Source: Castellaniella sp. MT123 (GTDB taxonomy: Bacteria; Pseudomonadota; Gammaproteobacteria; Burkholderiales; Burkholderiaceae_B). From it: a stretch of 64,000 nt of DNA. The position numbers and the translations under genes were made by a program. This document shows positions 8,588 to 17,163 of the stretch, piece by piece (the first letter of the stretch is position 1; each line of letters opens with the position of its first letter). The DNA lies in contig NZ_CP154879.1 of NCBI RefSeq assembly GCF_039614765.1, positions 2,356,001-2,420,000 on the forward strand, written 5' to 3'. A model generated the notes under the pieces. That model worked only from the letters and a program-made list of their open reading frames with translations. It was not told the origin of the DNA and ran no database searches.

Positions 8588-10150
8588 TCATTTCTTCATG
8601 TCGGCGACATTGAAGACACGCTCCAGCATGGGATTGAAGACGAAACCCTGCACATTGGCACCCACACCGACCTGGTAATTCTTCTGGTACAGATAGGCAT
8701 AGGCCGCATCCTTGATGACCTGTTCCTGGACCTTTTTGTACAAAGCGACGCGTTTTGCCTGATCGCTGAGCGTGGCGGCTTCGCGCAGCCAGCCATCCAC
8801 CTGAGGGTTGGAATAGAAAGATCGATTGCCGGCCAGACCCTTCTTGTCCGAATCGAACCAATAGCTGGTGAACATGTAGGGATCGGCGAAGTCCGGGCTC
8901 CAGTTGCCGATGGAGATATCGAAATTGCCCTGTCCCAGATTCTCGCGCAGCGTGGCATTGGCCAGTTTTTCGAGTTTGACCGACACACCGACCGCGGCCA
9001 GATTGGCCTGTACGGTCAGGGCAATGGGTTCCCAGGCCGGATCCTGGGTCGAATAGCGCAGCAGCAGCGGGGATTTGACACCGCCTGCCTTCTTCACCAG
9101 GGCCTTGGCGGCCGGCACGTCTTGCTTGGGTAGTGGCAGATCAGCATCGTAACCCCACATGCCTTCAGGAATCGGGCCGCGCGTCTGCCTGGCCTGCCCC
9201 ATCATGATGCCATCGACAATGCCCTTGTAATCCAGGGCATCGACCACCGCGTGACGCAGGTCGATGCTTTGCAGCGGGCCTTTGGCATTGTTCAGGTACA
9301 GATAGGTTACGCGCAGGGATGGAAATTCAGCCACGCGTACGGATTTGTCCTTTTTCAGGGCCTGCAATTGATCGACCGGCAGTTCCTCGGCCACGTCCAG
9401 ATCGCCTTTCTGCAGTTGCAGCCGCCGGGCAGAGGATTCGGGCACGATCTTGACCACGAATTTGTCCAGCACGGGTTTCTTGGAACCGGCGTAATGCGGG
9501 TTGCGTTCCAGTGTCAGCGCCTGACCCTTTTGCCAGGAAACCAGTTGGTAAGGGCCCGACCCGGCCGTGTGCCCGGACAGCCAGGCATCGGCGTCCGGGC
9601 GCTGCATGGCCTTGGGATTGACGATGGAAGCACCGTTGTTGGCCAGGGTATACAGGAAGGGGGCGAAGGGCTTCTTCAGAGTGAAACGCACCGTCCCGGC
9701 ATCCACCGCATCGATTTTCATATCGGCGGGAAAGGCCTCGGATGGCCCTTGTTTCTTCGCCAGCAGTCTCTCGAAAGAGGCTTTCACGGCCTGAGCATCG
9801 ACGGCTGTGCCGTCCGAGAACTGCTGGCCGGCATTCAGGGTGAAGGTCCAGACCAGATTGTCGGGAGACGCCGACCAGCTGGCAGCCAGATCGCCCTCGA
9901 CCTCGGTGGAGCCCTTGCCGTCGATCTGCTTATAGCGCATCAGGCGCTGATACGCCGGATAGGTGGCCGTCCAGTCGTTGTTGTCGATCGTAACCGCCGG
10001 ATCCAGCGTCTGAGGGTCGGCGGGCTTGCCAATGACCAGCGTATCGGCTGGCGTCGCTGCAATTACCCCACCCGTCAGGGCCATGGCCCCGATCCCCATC
10101 AAGCTAACCAGCACTGCCCGGCATATGCGGGTCTGAAACATGAATTGCAT
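8588..10150 (-). CDS. ddpA: Periplasmic dipeptide-binding protein DdpA (solute-binding family 5)
   Basis: This captures the peptide in the periplasm and delivers it to DdpBC. Of 520 residues, the first 31 form a signal peptide (hydrophobic run AVLVSLMGIGAMALTGGVIA, likely cleavage before ATPADTLV). The mature part has family-5 motifs: LVIGKPADPQTLDPA, WTFTLNAGQQFSDGTAVDAQAVKASFER and the C-terminal domain ending YLYQKNYQVGVGANVQGF. The ATG at 10150 follows GGGGGC. Because it lies directly behind ddpX, D-Ala-D-Ala or a related peptide is the likely ligand; the fold alone would also fit other di- and oligopeptides. Confidence 0.83.
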   Translation of the reverse strand: MQFMFQTRICRAVLVSLMGIGAMALTGGVIAATPADTLVIGKPADPQTLDPAVTIDNNDWTATYPAYQRLMRYKQIDGKGSTEVEGDLAASWSASPDNLVWTFTLNAGQQFSDGTAVDAQAVKASFERLLAKKQGPSEAFPADMKIDAVDAGTVRFTLKKPFAPFLYTLANNGASIVNPKAMQRPDADAWLSGHTAGSGPYQLVSWQKGQALTLERNPHYAGSKKPVLDKFVVKIVPESSARRLQLQKGDLDVAEELPVDQLQALKKDKSVRVAEFPSLRVTYLYLNNAKGPLQSIDLRHAVVDALDYKGIVDGIMMGQARQTRGPIPEGMWGYDADLPLPKQDVPAAKALVKKAGGVKSPLLLRYSTQDPAWEPIALTVQANLAAVGVSVKLEKLANATLRENLGQGNFDISIGNWSPDFADPYMFTSYWFDSDKKGLAGNRSFYSNPQVDGWLREAATLSDQAKRVALYKKVQEQVIKDAAYAYLYQKNYQVGVGANVQGFVFNPMLERVFNVADMKK

Positions 10151-10197
10151 GGTATGCCCCCGTCCATCAGATGATTACGACTGGTCCATCGGATGGC

Positions 10198-10758
10198 CTA
10201 ATGGGTGTGATACACCTGGACCATCTCATTGTCCGGCAGTAACGCATATTCCTGCGCGTTCGGCAATTCGTAATGCCACCATTCCGTGGGAATCGACCGG
10301 AAACCGGCCTGCAGCATGATGCCCAGCAGCAGCTGGCGGTTGCGCTGAATCTCGGACGGCAAGTCATCACGGTCATGATGGGACTGTTCGCGCATGTCGT
10401 CGAACCCCGTCCCCATGTCCAGCGGTTCTCCACTGATTTCCAGCAAGCCGACATCCACGGCCACCCCGCGCGTATGGTTGGACCCCTGTGAGGCATCGGC
10501 CACATAGCGCGGATCCGGCAAAGCTTTCCAGAACACAGCGTGGGCCGCCGCGGGTCGATAGGCGTCATAGACCACCAGCGCCAGCCCGGCCCGCCAGGCC
10601 GCCTGGGCGGCCCGACGCAGGCATGCCGCCGCTTCTGGGCGCAAGGCGCAGCGCGCGTCGGGCGCATAGATGGGACGCCCGATCAAATTGTCCGCCGTCG
10701 CGTACACCAGCGCGATCTGCAGGCCGTCATCTTGTGTCAGTTCAATCAGATCCGTCAT
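10198..10758 (-). CDS. ddpX: D-alanyl-D-alanine dipeptidase (VanX/DdpX family)
   Basis: This zinc peptidase splits D-Ala-D-Ala to free D-alanine. The 186-residue protein keeps the full VanX active site: zinc ligands H95 and D102 in SNHTRGVAVD, the third ligand H162 and catalytic E159 in TEWWHYE, and R68 in YDAYRP. No signal peptide is seen, so it is probably cytoplasmic, as is E. coli DdpX, and would act on imported dipeptide. It heads the ddpXABCDF-ordered operon and begins 16 bp after the pgi stop. A role in vancomycin resistance is unlikely: there is no VanH or VanA partner. Confidence 0.92.
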   Translation of the reverse strand: MTDLIELTQDDGLQIALVYATADNLIGRPIYAPDARCALRPEAAACLRRAAQAAWRAGLALVVYDAYRPAAAHAVFWKALPDPRYVADASQGSNHTRGVAVDVGLLEISGEPLDMGTGFDDMREQSHHDRDDLPSEIQRNRQLLLGIMLQAGFRSIPTEWWHYELPNAQEYALLPDNEMVQVYHTH

Positions 10759-10774
10759 GGCTTACTTACCCCGA

Positions 10775-12364
10775 TCAGCGCCGCAGTTGCTCTATCCAGT
10801 GACAAGTCGATACATCATGACCGGCGGATTCAGGCCGGACTTCGGCGCCTGGCGTCAGGGCCGACGCAATTCCGCGCGCCAGGATCTTGCCATATTCCAC
10901 GCCCCACTGGTCAAAAGGATCGATCCCCCAGATCAGCCCCTGCGTGAACACCCGATGCTCGTACAGCGCCAGCAGCGCGCCCAATGAATACGGCGACAGA
11001 CGCGGCAGCGCGATCAGATGGTTGGGGCGCCCACCCGGATGCACTCGATGCGGCGCCAGCCAGTCGGCCTGTTCGGGTGTCATCCCCTCGGACAGGCATT
11101 CGGCCCGCGCCTGGGCCAGCGTCTTGCCGCGCATCAGGGCCTCGCGCTGGGCCAGGCAGTTGGCCAGCAACTGGCGATGATGCGCCGCCCAGTGGTGGTC
11201 CGCCTGACAGCACAGGATGAAATCCACCGGCGCGCCGTCGCTGCCCTGATGCATCCATTGAAAAAAAGTATGCTGGGCGTCGGTACCCGGCATGCCCCAG
11301 ACAGCGGGTCCGGTGGGCACGCCCACCGGGCGACCGGCCTGATCGACCGATTTTCCCAGGGATTCCATGTCCAGTTGCTGGACATAGGGCACCAGATTGG
11401 CCAGGCGGGAATCATAGGGAGCGATGTTCAGCGAACCCTGCCCCAGGACGCTGCGATTGACGATGCCGGCCAGCGCCATGCGCACCGGCGCGTTGGCTGC
11501 CAGCGGCGCCTGCGCAAAATGGGTGTCCATGGCGGCGGCGCCCATGCGCAAGCCCGCCAATACGTCCGAACCCACCGACAAAGCGGTGGTGAGGCTGACC
11601 GCGGACCAGATCGAAAAGCGCCCGCCGACCCAATCCCAGATCTTGAAAATCTGGGTATCCGGAATCCCCCAGGCACGGGCGCGTTCCGGTTGGGCGGTGA
11701 CCGCCACGAGATGGTCTGCGGGGTCCAGCCCGGCGGCGACCAGCCATTCCCGCGCCCGGGCGCCGTTTTCCAGGGTTTCCGAGGTGGTGAAGGATTTCGA
11801 CACCAGCACCACCAGGGTGTCGCGCGGATCCAGGCCGGCCAGGCCGCCCTCGATGGCATGGCCGTCGATGTTGGCGACGAAGCGGACATCACGCCAGGTG
11901 CCGGCATAACCGAAGGCCGACACCGCCAGCCGCACGCCCCAGTCCGAGCCACCGATGCCGACATGCACGATATGGCGCCAGCGGCGTTCGGCGTCGGCGC
12001 GCCGCACCCAGGCGTCCATGCGCTCGCGCTCGGCCAGCACCTCGGCTGGCGCTGTCGGGGACCGCAACACGGTATGCCAAGCCGCCCGGTTTTCGGTGAC
12101 GTTGACGGCCTCGCCGGCCAGGAGGCGGCGGCGCTGTTCCGTAAAACCCCGGGCCTGCAGCAGCGCCTCGCCCGCGGCCAGCAGCGCGGGCGAATGGCGC
12201 TGACCGCTGGCATCCAGCATCAGGCCGGGTGCTTCGATCAGATCCAGGCCATCGGTGCGCGACGCGCAGGTCTGCGCCGCCACGACGAAGCGCTTCCATT
12301 CGGGCAAGTCGGTCAGCGGGGCGATCAAGTCATCCCCCGCGGTGGGCATGAGGTCTTGGGACAT
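10775..12364 (-). CDS. pgi: Glucose-6-phosphate isomerase
   Basis: Pgi interconverts glucose-6-phosphate and fructose-6-phosphate in the cytoplasm. The protein has 529 residues, close to the large bacterial form. Visible hallmarks are VGIGGSDWGVRLA (phosphosugar binding), SKSFTTSETLENG, signature 1 GRFSIWSAVSLTTAL, the catalytic-histidine region GTDAQHTFFQW, and signature 2 GIDPFDQWGVEYGKILA. The start is the ATG at 12364. Only 16 bases separate it from ddpX on the same strand with no visible terminator, so the two may share a transcript. Confidence 0.96.
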   Translation of the reverse strand: MSQDLMPTAGDDLIAPLTDLPEWKRFVVAAQTCASRTDGLDLIEAPGLMLDASGQRHSPALLAAGEALLQARGFTEQRRRLLAGEAVNVTENRAAWHTVLRSPTAPAEVLAERERMDAWVRRADAERRWRHIVHVGIGGSDWGVRLAVSAFGYAGTWRDVRFVANIDGHAIEGGLAGLDPRDTLVVLVSKSFTTSETLENGARAREWLVAAGLDPADHLVAVTAQPERARAWGIPDTQIFKIWDWVGGRFSIWSAVSLTTALSVGSDVLAGLRMGAAAMDTHFAQAPLAANAPVRMALAGIVNRSVLGQGSLNIAPYDSRLANLVPYVQQLDMESLGKSVDQAGRPVGVPTGPAVWGMPGTDAQHTFFQWMHQGSDGAPVDFILCCQADHHWAAHHRQLLANCLAQREALMRGKTLAQARAECLSEGMTPEQADWLAPHRVHPGGRPNHLIALPRLSPYSLGALLALYEHRVFTQGLIWGIDPFDQWGVEYGKILARGIASALTPGAEVRPESAGHDVSTCHWIEQLRR

Positions 12365-12426
12365 GGCGAAAGTATAAAGTGAAGCCCGCCGTTCACGGGT
12401 CGGTCACATGCCCTCTCATGCACCTG

Positions 12427-12456
12427 AAAAACCACGCGCCCTCTGGAAAGGGCGCG
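12427..12456 (-). terminator. Rho-independent terminator after the thiolase gene
   Basis: The 8-bp GC-rich stem CGCGCCCT/AGGGCGCG with a 6-base loop is followed, in the leftward direction, by a run of five T. It lies 56 bp past the thiolase stop and would end the beta-oxidation operon before pgi. Confidence 0.8.
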
Positions 12457-12511
12457 CGGCAGCCGGTTGGCCGGGCATCGTCGAACCGGCTCCGGCGGGA
12501 ATGACGAACGA

Positions 12512-13708
12512 TCAGCAGCGCTCGTAGATCCCCGCCGCACCCATGCCGGTACCCACGCACATGGTCACCATGCCGTACTGCAGGTTGTGGCGGCGCAGGG
12601 CGTGGATGGTCGTGGCGGATCGGATGGCGCCCGTGGCACCCAGCGGGTGACCCAGAGCGATGGCGCCACCCATCGGATTGACCACGTCCTCGTTCAGCCC
12701 CAGATCGCGGATGACGGCCAGGGACTGCGCGGCAAAGGCTTCGTTCAGTTCGATCCAGCCCATCTGGGCCAGCGTCAGGCCGGCTTTCTTCAACGCGGCC
12801 GGAATGGCTTCCTTGGGGCCGATCCCCATGATGTCGGGCGGCACACCACGCACGGCAAAGGACACGAAACGCGCCAGCGGCGTCAGATTGTGTTCCTTCA
12901 GTGCGCGTTCCGACACCACCAGCAGCGCGCCGGCGCCGTCCGAGGTCTGCGAACTGTTGCCCGCCGTGACGCTGCCTTTGGCGGCAAACACCGGACGCAA
13001 GCGCGCCAATGCTTCCAGGCTGGTGTCGGCACGCGGACCTTCGTCCAGGGTCACGGTATGGCGGGTTTCACGGACTTCCCCCGCGGCCAGATCCGGGATC
13101 CGACGCACGATTTCCACCGGCAGCATCTCGTCGGTGAATTCCCCGGACTGCTGCGCCGCCAAGGCACGCTGGTGCGATCGCAGGGCAAAGGCATCCTGAT
13201 CCGCGCGGGAAACATCCCAGCGCTCGGCGACCTGTTCGGCGGTCGCGCCCATGCCATAGGCGATCCCGATGTTGTCGTCGTTCAGGTAGACGTCCGGGCT
13301 GAACGAGGTATTGATCCCCATGGTGGGTACGAGACTCATGGATTCGGTGCCGCAGGCCAGCATGACGTCGGCCTCGCCCACACGGATGCGGTCGGCCGCC
13401 ATGGCGACAGCCGTCAGGCCGGACGCGCAGAAGCGGTTGACCGTGACGCCGGCCACCGACGATGGCAGATCGGCCAGCAAGGCGCCGATGCGCGCCACGT
13501 TCAGCCCCTGGGGGCCTTCTGGAATGGCGCAGCCGACGATGGCGTCCTCGATGGCGGCTGGATCCAGGTTTGGCGCCTGGGCCAGCACGCCCCGGATAAC
13601 CTTGGCCAGCAGATCATCGGGACGGGTGTGGGAATACATGCCGCGCGGGGCCTTGCCGATGGGCGTGCGCGTCGCGGCAACGATATAGGCTTGTTGAAGG
13701 GCTGTCAT
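12512..13708 (-). CDS. fadA: Acetyl-CoA acyltransferase (beta-oxidation thiolase)
   Basis: This carries out the last step of beta-oxidation, thiolytic cleavage of 3-ketoacyl-CoA. It has 398 residues, the normal thiolase length. The nucleophile is C94 in NRFCASGLTA; the other active-site residues are H354 in GHPLGATGAIR and C384 in TMCVGTGMGAAGI. It starts 11 bp after the bifunctional dehydrogenase/hydratase, forming the two-gene fad operon, and is followed by a terminator. Biosynthetic acetoacetyl-CoA thiolases share these motifs, but the partner gene argues for degradation. Confidence 0.9.
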   Translation of the reverse strand: MTALQQAYIVAATRTPIGKAPRGMYSHTRPDDLLAKVIRGVLAQAPNLDPAAIEDAIVGCAIPEGPQGLNVARIGALLADLPSSVAGVTVNRFCASGLTAVAMAADRIRVGEADVMLACGTESMSLVPTMGINTSFSPDVYLNDDNIGIAYGMGATAEQVAERWDVSRADQDAFALRSHQRALAAQQSGEFTDEMLPVEIVRRIPDLAAGEVRETRHTVTLDEGPRADTSLEALARLRPVFAAKGSVTAGNSSQTSDGAGALLVVSERALKEHNLTPLARFVSFAVRGVPPDIMGIGPKEAIPAALKKAGLTLAQMGWIELNEAFAAQSLAVIRDLGLNEDVVNPMGGAIALGHPLGATGAIRSATTIHALRRHNLQYGMVTMCVGTGMGAAGIYERC

Positions 13709-13719
13709 CGAAGGTCTCC

Positions 13720-16143
13720 TTAGTTGCGGACGGGCTTGCCGGTTTGCAGGAGGCCGGCAATGCGCTCCTGGGTCTTGGGATTGGCGAGCAGGCCCAGGAA
13801 GGCCTGGCGTTCCAGCCTCAGCATCCAGGCCTCGTCCACCAGGCTGCCCGGATCGACGTCGCCGCCGCAGATGACGGTCGCAACTTCCAGACCGATGTGA
13901 AAGTCGTAATCGCTGATGTAGCCGCCCACCTGCATGTTCACCAGTTGGGCACGCAGAGTGGCGATGGCGTCGCGCCCAGCCACCGGGAATCGCGCGGGCA
14001 GTGGCGGGCGATAGCCCTGCCCGGCCAGATTGGCCGCCTCGCGCACGGCGACGGACAACAGCTCGTGGCGATTCATGACGATCGGATCGGAATCCCGCAG
14101 ATAGCCGATCTCGCGCGCGTCCAGCGCGGACTTCGACACGCGGGCAGTCGCCACCGCCTGCACGAAATTCTTCACGTAGGCCAGCAGCGGCGCATCGGGT
14201 GCCGATTGCGCCTGGATCTCGGCCGCGCGACGGGCGCTGTAGGTCATGCCGCCGGCGCCCGGTACCAGACCGATCCCGACTTCGACCAGCCCGATGTAGG
14301 TTTCAAAATGGGCCACGCGACGGGCGCAGTGCACGGACAGCTCGCAGCCCCCGCCCAGAGCCAGACCGGCCACGGCCGCCACCACGGGGACCTGGGCATA
14401 GCGCAGGCGCAGAACCATGTCCTGCATTTCCTTCTGGATGGGCTCGACCGCCTTGACGCCGCCCGTCATGAACGCGGGCAGCATGGCCTTCAGGTCGGCA
14501 CCGGCCGAAAACGGGTCTTCCAGCTGGCCGATCACCATGGCCTTGTAGTTCTGCTCGGCCAGATCGACGGCATGGACCACGCCGCGCACCACATCGGGGC
14601 TGAGCGTATGCATCTTGGTCTTGAAGGACGTGATGAGCACGTCCTGCGGGTGCGGCGCGGGCAGCGTCCAGCACAGCACGGCATCGTTCTCGTAGACGAC
14701 GGTGGGCACGATGGCCGGACCCTCGCCCACCAGGCGCGGGGCGCCGATCTGGCGCTGGTAAACCGCCAGCGTGCTGCGCGGTACATAGGCATTGCGCGCG
14801 GGGCTGAAGGACCCTTCCGGCGTATGCACGGCTTGCTTGTCCCACACCGGGCCGCTGGTCGCCCAGGCCGGCAGCGGGGCGGACGACAAGGTCTTGCCGG
14901 CTGCAATATCCTCGTTGATCCAGGTGGCAACCTGCCGCCAGCCGGCGGCCTGCCAGATCTCGAAGGGGCCGAAACTGTGGCCGAAGCCCCACTTCATGGC
15001 CTGATCCAGCTCGCGCGCGCTGTCGGCGATGTCGCCCAGGTGCACGGCGCTGTAGTGGAAGGTATCGCGCAGCACGGCCCAGACGAATTGCGCCTGCGGA
15101 TGATCGGAATCATGCAGGGCCCGCAGGCGGGTGGCGGGGTCGCGTTCCTTCAGGATTTCCTTGACCTCGTCATCGGCCTTCTCGCTGGACGGCACGTATT
15201 GGCCCGCGGCGGGGTCCAGGCGCAGGATCTGCTTGCCTTCCTTCTTGAAGAAGCCGGCCTTGGCCTTCTGGCCCAGCGCGCCCTTTTCGATCAGACCCGC
15301 CAGCACGGGCGGGATCGCAAAATACGCATGGAAAGGATCGTTGGGCAACTGCTCCTTCATCGTGTCGATGACGTGCGCCAGGGTGTCCAGGCCTACGACG
15401 TCGGCCGTGCGGTAGGTGCCGGATTTGGCGCGGCCCAACCGGGTGCCGGTCAGGTCATCGACCAGTTCGTAGGGCAGATCGAAGGCTTGCGTGTGATGGA
15501 ACACCGACAGGATGCCGAACACGCCGATCCGGTTGCCGATGAAATTGGGTGTGTCCTTGGCGCGCACGACGCCCTTGCCCAGCTGCGACACCAGGAAGGT
15601 TTCCAGATGATCCAGCAAGGCTGGCTCGGTGGCGGACGTGGGAATCAGTTCCACCAACGGCATGTAGCGCGGCGGATTGAAGAAGTGCACGCCGCAGAAA
15701 CGGTGGCGCAGGGTCTCGGGCAGAGCTTCGGACAGGGACGTGATGGAAAGGCCCGACGTGTTGCTGGCCACGATGGCGTGGGGGTTCAGCGCCGGGGCCA
15801 GCTTGTGATACAGGTCGCGCTTCCAGTCCAGGCGTTCGGCAATGGCCTCGATGACCACGTCGCAATCGGCCAGCAGAGCCAGGTCTTCATCGTAATTGGC
15901 CGGGGTGATCAGGTCGGCCAGCTTGTCCACGCCCAGCGGCGCGGGGTTCAGTTTCTTCAGCTGGGCGATGGCGCGCTGCACGATGGCGTTCTTGCCGCCC
16001 TGGCCATCGTCTTTGGCCAGATCGAACAGCACCACCGGCACGCCGGCATTGACGCAATGGGCGGCGATCTGAGCCCCCATGACCCCGGCGCCGCACACCG
16101 CCACTCGGCGGATGAACAGGGGGGCGGACTGACTGGTTTGCAT
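13720..16143 (-). CDS. 3-hydroxyacyl-CoA dehydrogenase/enoyl-CoA hydratase, FadN type
   Basis: This bifunctional enzyme carries out the hydration and dehydrogenation steps of beta-oxidation. In 807 residues the dehydrogenase comes first, with NAD-binding motif GAGVMGAQIA (18-27) and NTSGLSITSL, then a second HAD C-terminal segment (FGHSFGPFEIWQ); the crotonase domain is C-terminal (GGGCELSVHCARRVA and the oxyanion/catalytic region GLVEVGIGLVPGAGG). This order is the reverse of E. coli FadB and matches Bacillus FadN. The ATG at 16143 follows GAGAGGA; the in-frame upstream extension is rejected because it crosses the promoter. Transcribed with fadA and probably repressed through the palindrome at 16247-16270. 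Confidence 0.9.
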   Translation of the reverse strand: MQTSQSAPLFIRRVAVCGAGVMGAQIAAHCVNAGVPVVLFDLAKDDGQGGKNAIVQRAIAQLKKLNPAPLGVDKLADLITPANYDEDLALLADCDVVIEAIAERLDWKRDLYHKLAPALNPHAIVASNTSGLSITSLSEALPETLRHRFCGVHFFNPPRYMPLVELIPTSATEPALLDHLETFLVSQLGKGVVRAKDTPNFIGNRIGVFGILSVFHHTQAFDLPYELVDDLTGTRLGRAKSGTYRTADVVGLDTLAHVIDTMKEQLPNDPFHAYFAIPPVLAGLIEKGALGQKAKAGFFKKEGKQILRLDPAAGQYVPSSEKADDEVKEILKERDPATRLRALHDSDHPQAQFVWAVLRDTFHYSAVHLGDIADSARELDQAMKWGFGHSFGPFEIWQAAGWRQVATWINEDIAAGKTLSSAPLPAWATSGPVWDKQAVHTPEGSFSPARNAYVPRSTLAVYQRQIGAPRLVGEGPAIVPTVVYENDAVLCWTLPAPHPQDVLITSFKTKMHTLSPDVVRGVVHAVDLAEQNYKAMVIGQLEDPFSAGADLKAMLPAFMTGGVKAVEPIQKEMQDMVLRLRYAQVPVVAAVAGLALGGGCELSVHCARRVAHFETYIGLVEVGIGLVPGAGGMTYSARRAAEIQAQSAPDAPLLAYVKNFVQAVATARVSKSALDAREIGYLRDSDPIVMNRHELLSVAVREAANLAGQGYRPPLPARFPVAGRDAIATLRAQLVNMQVGGYISDYDFHIGLEVATVICGGDVDPGSLVDEAWMLRLERQAFLGLLANPKTQERIAGLLQTGKPVRN

Positions 16144-16246
16144 GATAGGTTGTCCTCTCGCAATGATGGAAGATCCCGACTGGGCGGCTCTGTAGCGTGT
16201 TTCTTGTCCCGCAGCCGATCGTTCGATTGTCGCTGATTTACGCGGA

Positions 16247-16270
16247 AAATTCAAACGATCGTTTGAATTT
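16247..16270. promoter_or_regulatory. Perfect 24-bp palindrome, putative PsrA/FadR-type operator of the fad operon
   Basis: The core reads TTCAAACGATCGTTTGAA (16250-16267) and the symmetry extends three bases further on each side. It fits the Pseudomonas PsrA consensus of two GAAAC/CAAAC-type half-sites separated by 2-4 bases. It lies about 105 bp upstream of the fad operon and 74 bp upstream of the RAYT-like gene. A site matching 15 of 18 bases precedes the TetR-family gene at 57.6 kb. Confidence 0.65.
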
Positions 16271-16343
16271 ATGGATGTGCATCGCATCCGTATAATTAGG
16301 GACACACCCCACCGTCCAGACGGCCCGTCCCTTCATCCACATT

Positions 16344-17129
16344 ATGGCCCGCCTTCCCCGTCTTTACGCACCGCGCGTCCCACAACTGGTGCAGGCGCAG
16401 TTCGCCTACCCGCTGGCACGACCGGATGCCCCGGTGCCAGGACCCGCGCTGGACCGGATCCACGCCTGGCTCGGCGAGGAAACCCGCGGCCTCGCGGACG
16501 GGCGGACGGAATCGGCACGCCCCGACGGCGACCCGAATCCGTCCGGCGACAAACCGGCCACCGCGATCCACGCCTGGGCCATACTGCCGGACGGGATCAC
16601 ATTGCTGGCCACGCCGGGCGATGCCCAGTCATTGCCGTACCTGATGCAAGGCCTGGGCCGACGCATGGGTTCCGGACTGATGCGCACCCGCGTCTACACG
16701 AGCCGCTATCACAATGCCCTGCTGGAACCCGGACGCTGGGTACTGCCCGCCATGGTCTGGGTGGAATCCCTGGCGGTGATGGCCGGCTACGTGACCAGCG
16801 CCACACAATGGCCATGGTCCTCGGCCGCCGAACACGCCGGCCTGGCGGCGATCAGCCGGCCGCCATCCGGAGACCGGAACGCCGACGCCACGATGCCGCT
16901 GACCGACCACCCCGATTACTGGCGCGAAGGCGACACCCCGTTTTCCCGCCAGGCCGCGTGGCGCAAGCGGCTGGCCGATGGTCTGGCCGAACCCCAGCGG
17001 CGGCAGATCGAAGCCGCCCTGCATGGTCAGTGGGCACTGGGGGAAAAGATCTTTCTGACGCACCTGGGGCGGCTGGCGTCCCGGCGCGTCAGCCCGGCGC
17101 CACGCGGCCGCCCCCGAAAACCCGTATGA
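16344..17129 (+). CDS. RAYT-like (Y1/IS200-type transposase-derived) protein lacking catalytic motifs
   Basis: The 261-residue protein keeps the frame of REP-associated tyrosine transposases: MARLPRLYAPRVPQLVQ at the start, IHAWAILPDGITLLATPGD (75-93), LPYLMQGLGRRMGSGLM, RYHNALLEPG, and the late WPWSSAAEHAGL. The family catalytic HUH motif (normally MPNHVHLL) is replaced by LPDGITLL at 81-88, and the helix that normally carries the nucleophilic tyrosine (YLL..RYIE) reads WVLPAMVWVE. It is therefore probably unable to cut DNA, but may still bind it. A basic Pro/Arg tail ends the protein. It lies 34 bp upstream of the permease gene. Function unknown. Confidence 0.65.
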   Translation: MARLPRLYAPRVPQLVQAQFAYPLARPDAPVPGPALDRIHAWLGEETRGLADGRTESARPDGDPNPSGDKPATAIHAWAILPDGITLLATPGDAQSLPYLMQGLGRRMGSGLMRTRVYTSRYHNALLEPGRWVLPAMVWVESLAVMAGYVTSATQWPWSSAAEHAGLAAISRPPSGDRNADATMPLTDHPDYWREGDTPFSRQAAWRKRLADGLAEPQRRQIEAALHGQWALGEKIFLTHLGRLASRRVSPAPRGRPRKPV

Positions 17130-17163
17130 CCGGACCCGCCCAACCCTAGCGCACTGCATCTTC

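Noticed and set aside
10198-10758. VanX-type vancomycin resistance determinant
   Set aside because: The dipeptidase motifs match, but no VanH, VanA, VanR or VanS genes are present and the neighbours are a dipeptide importer, as in the E. coli ddp operon.
13744-16236. 830-codon open frame on the + strand opposite the FadN-type gene
   Set aside because: It is an antisense shadow typical of GC-rich DNA: Gln/His/Gly/Arg-rich composition, no family motif, while the minus strand has clear NAD-binding and crotonase signatures.
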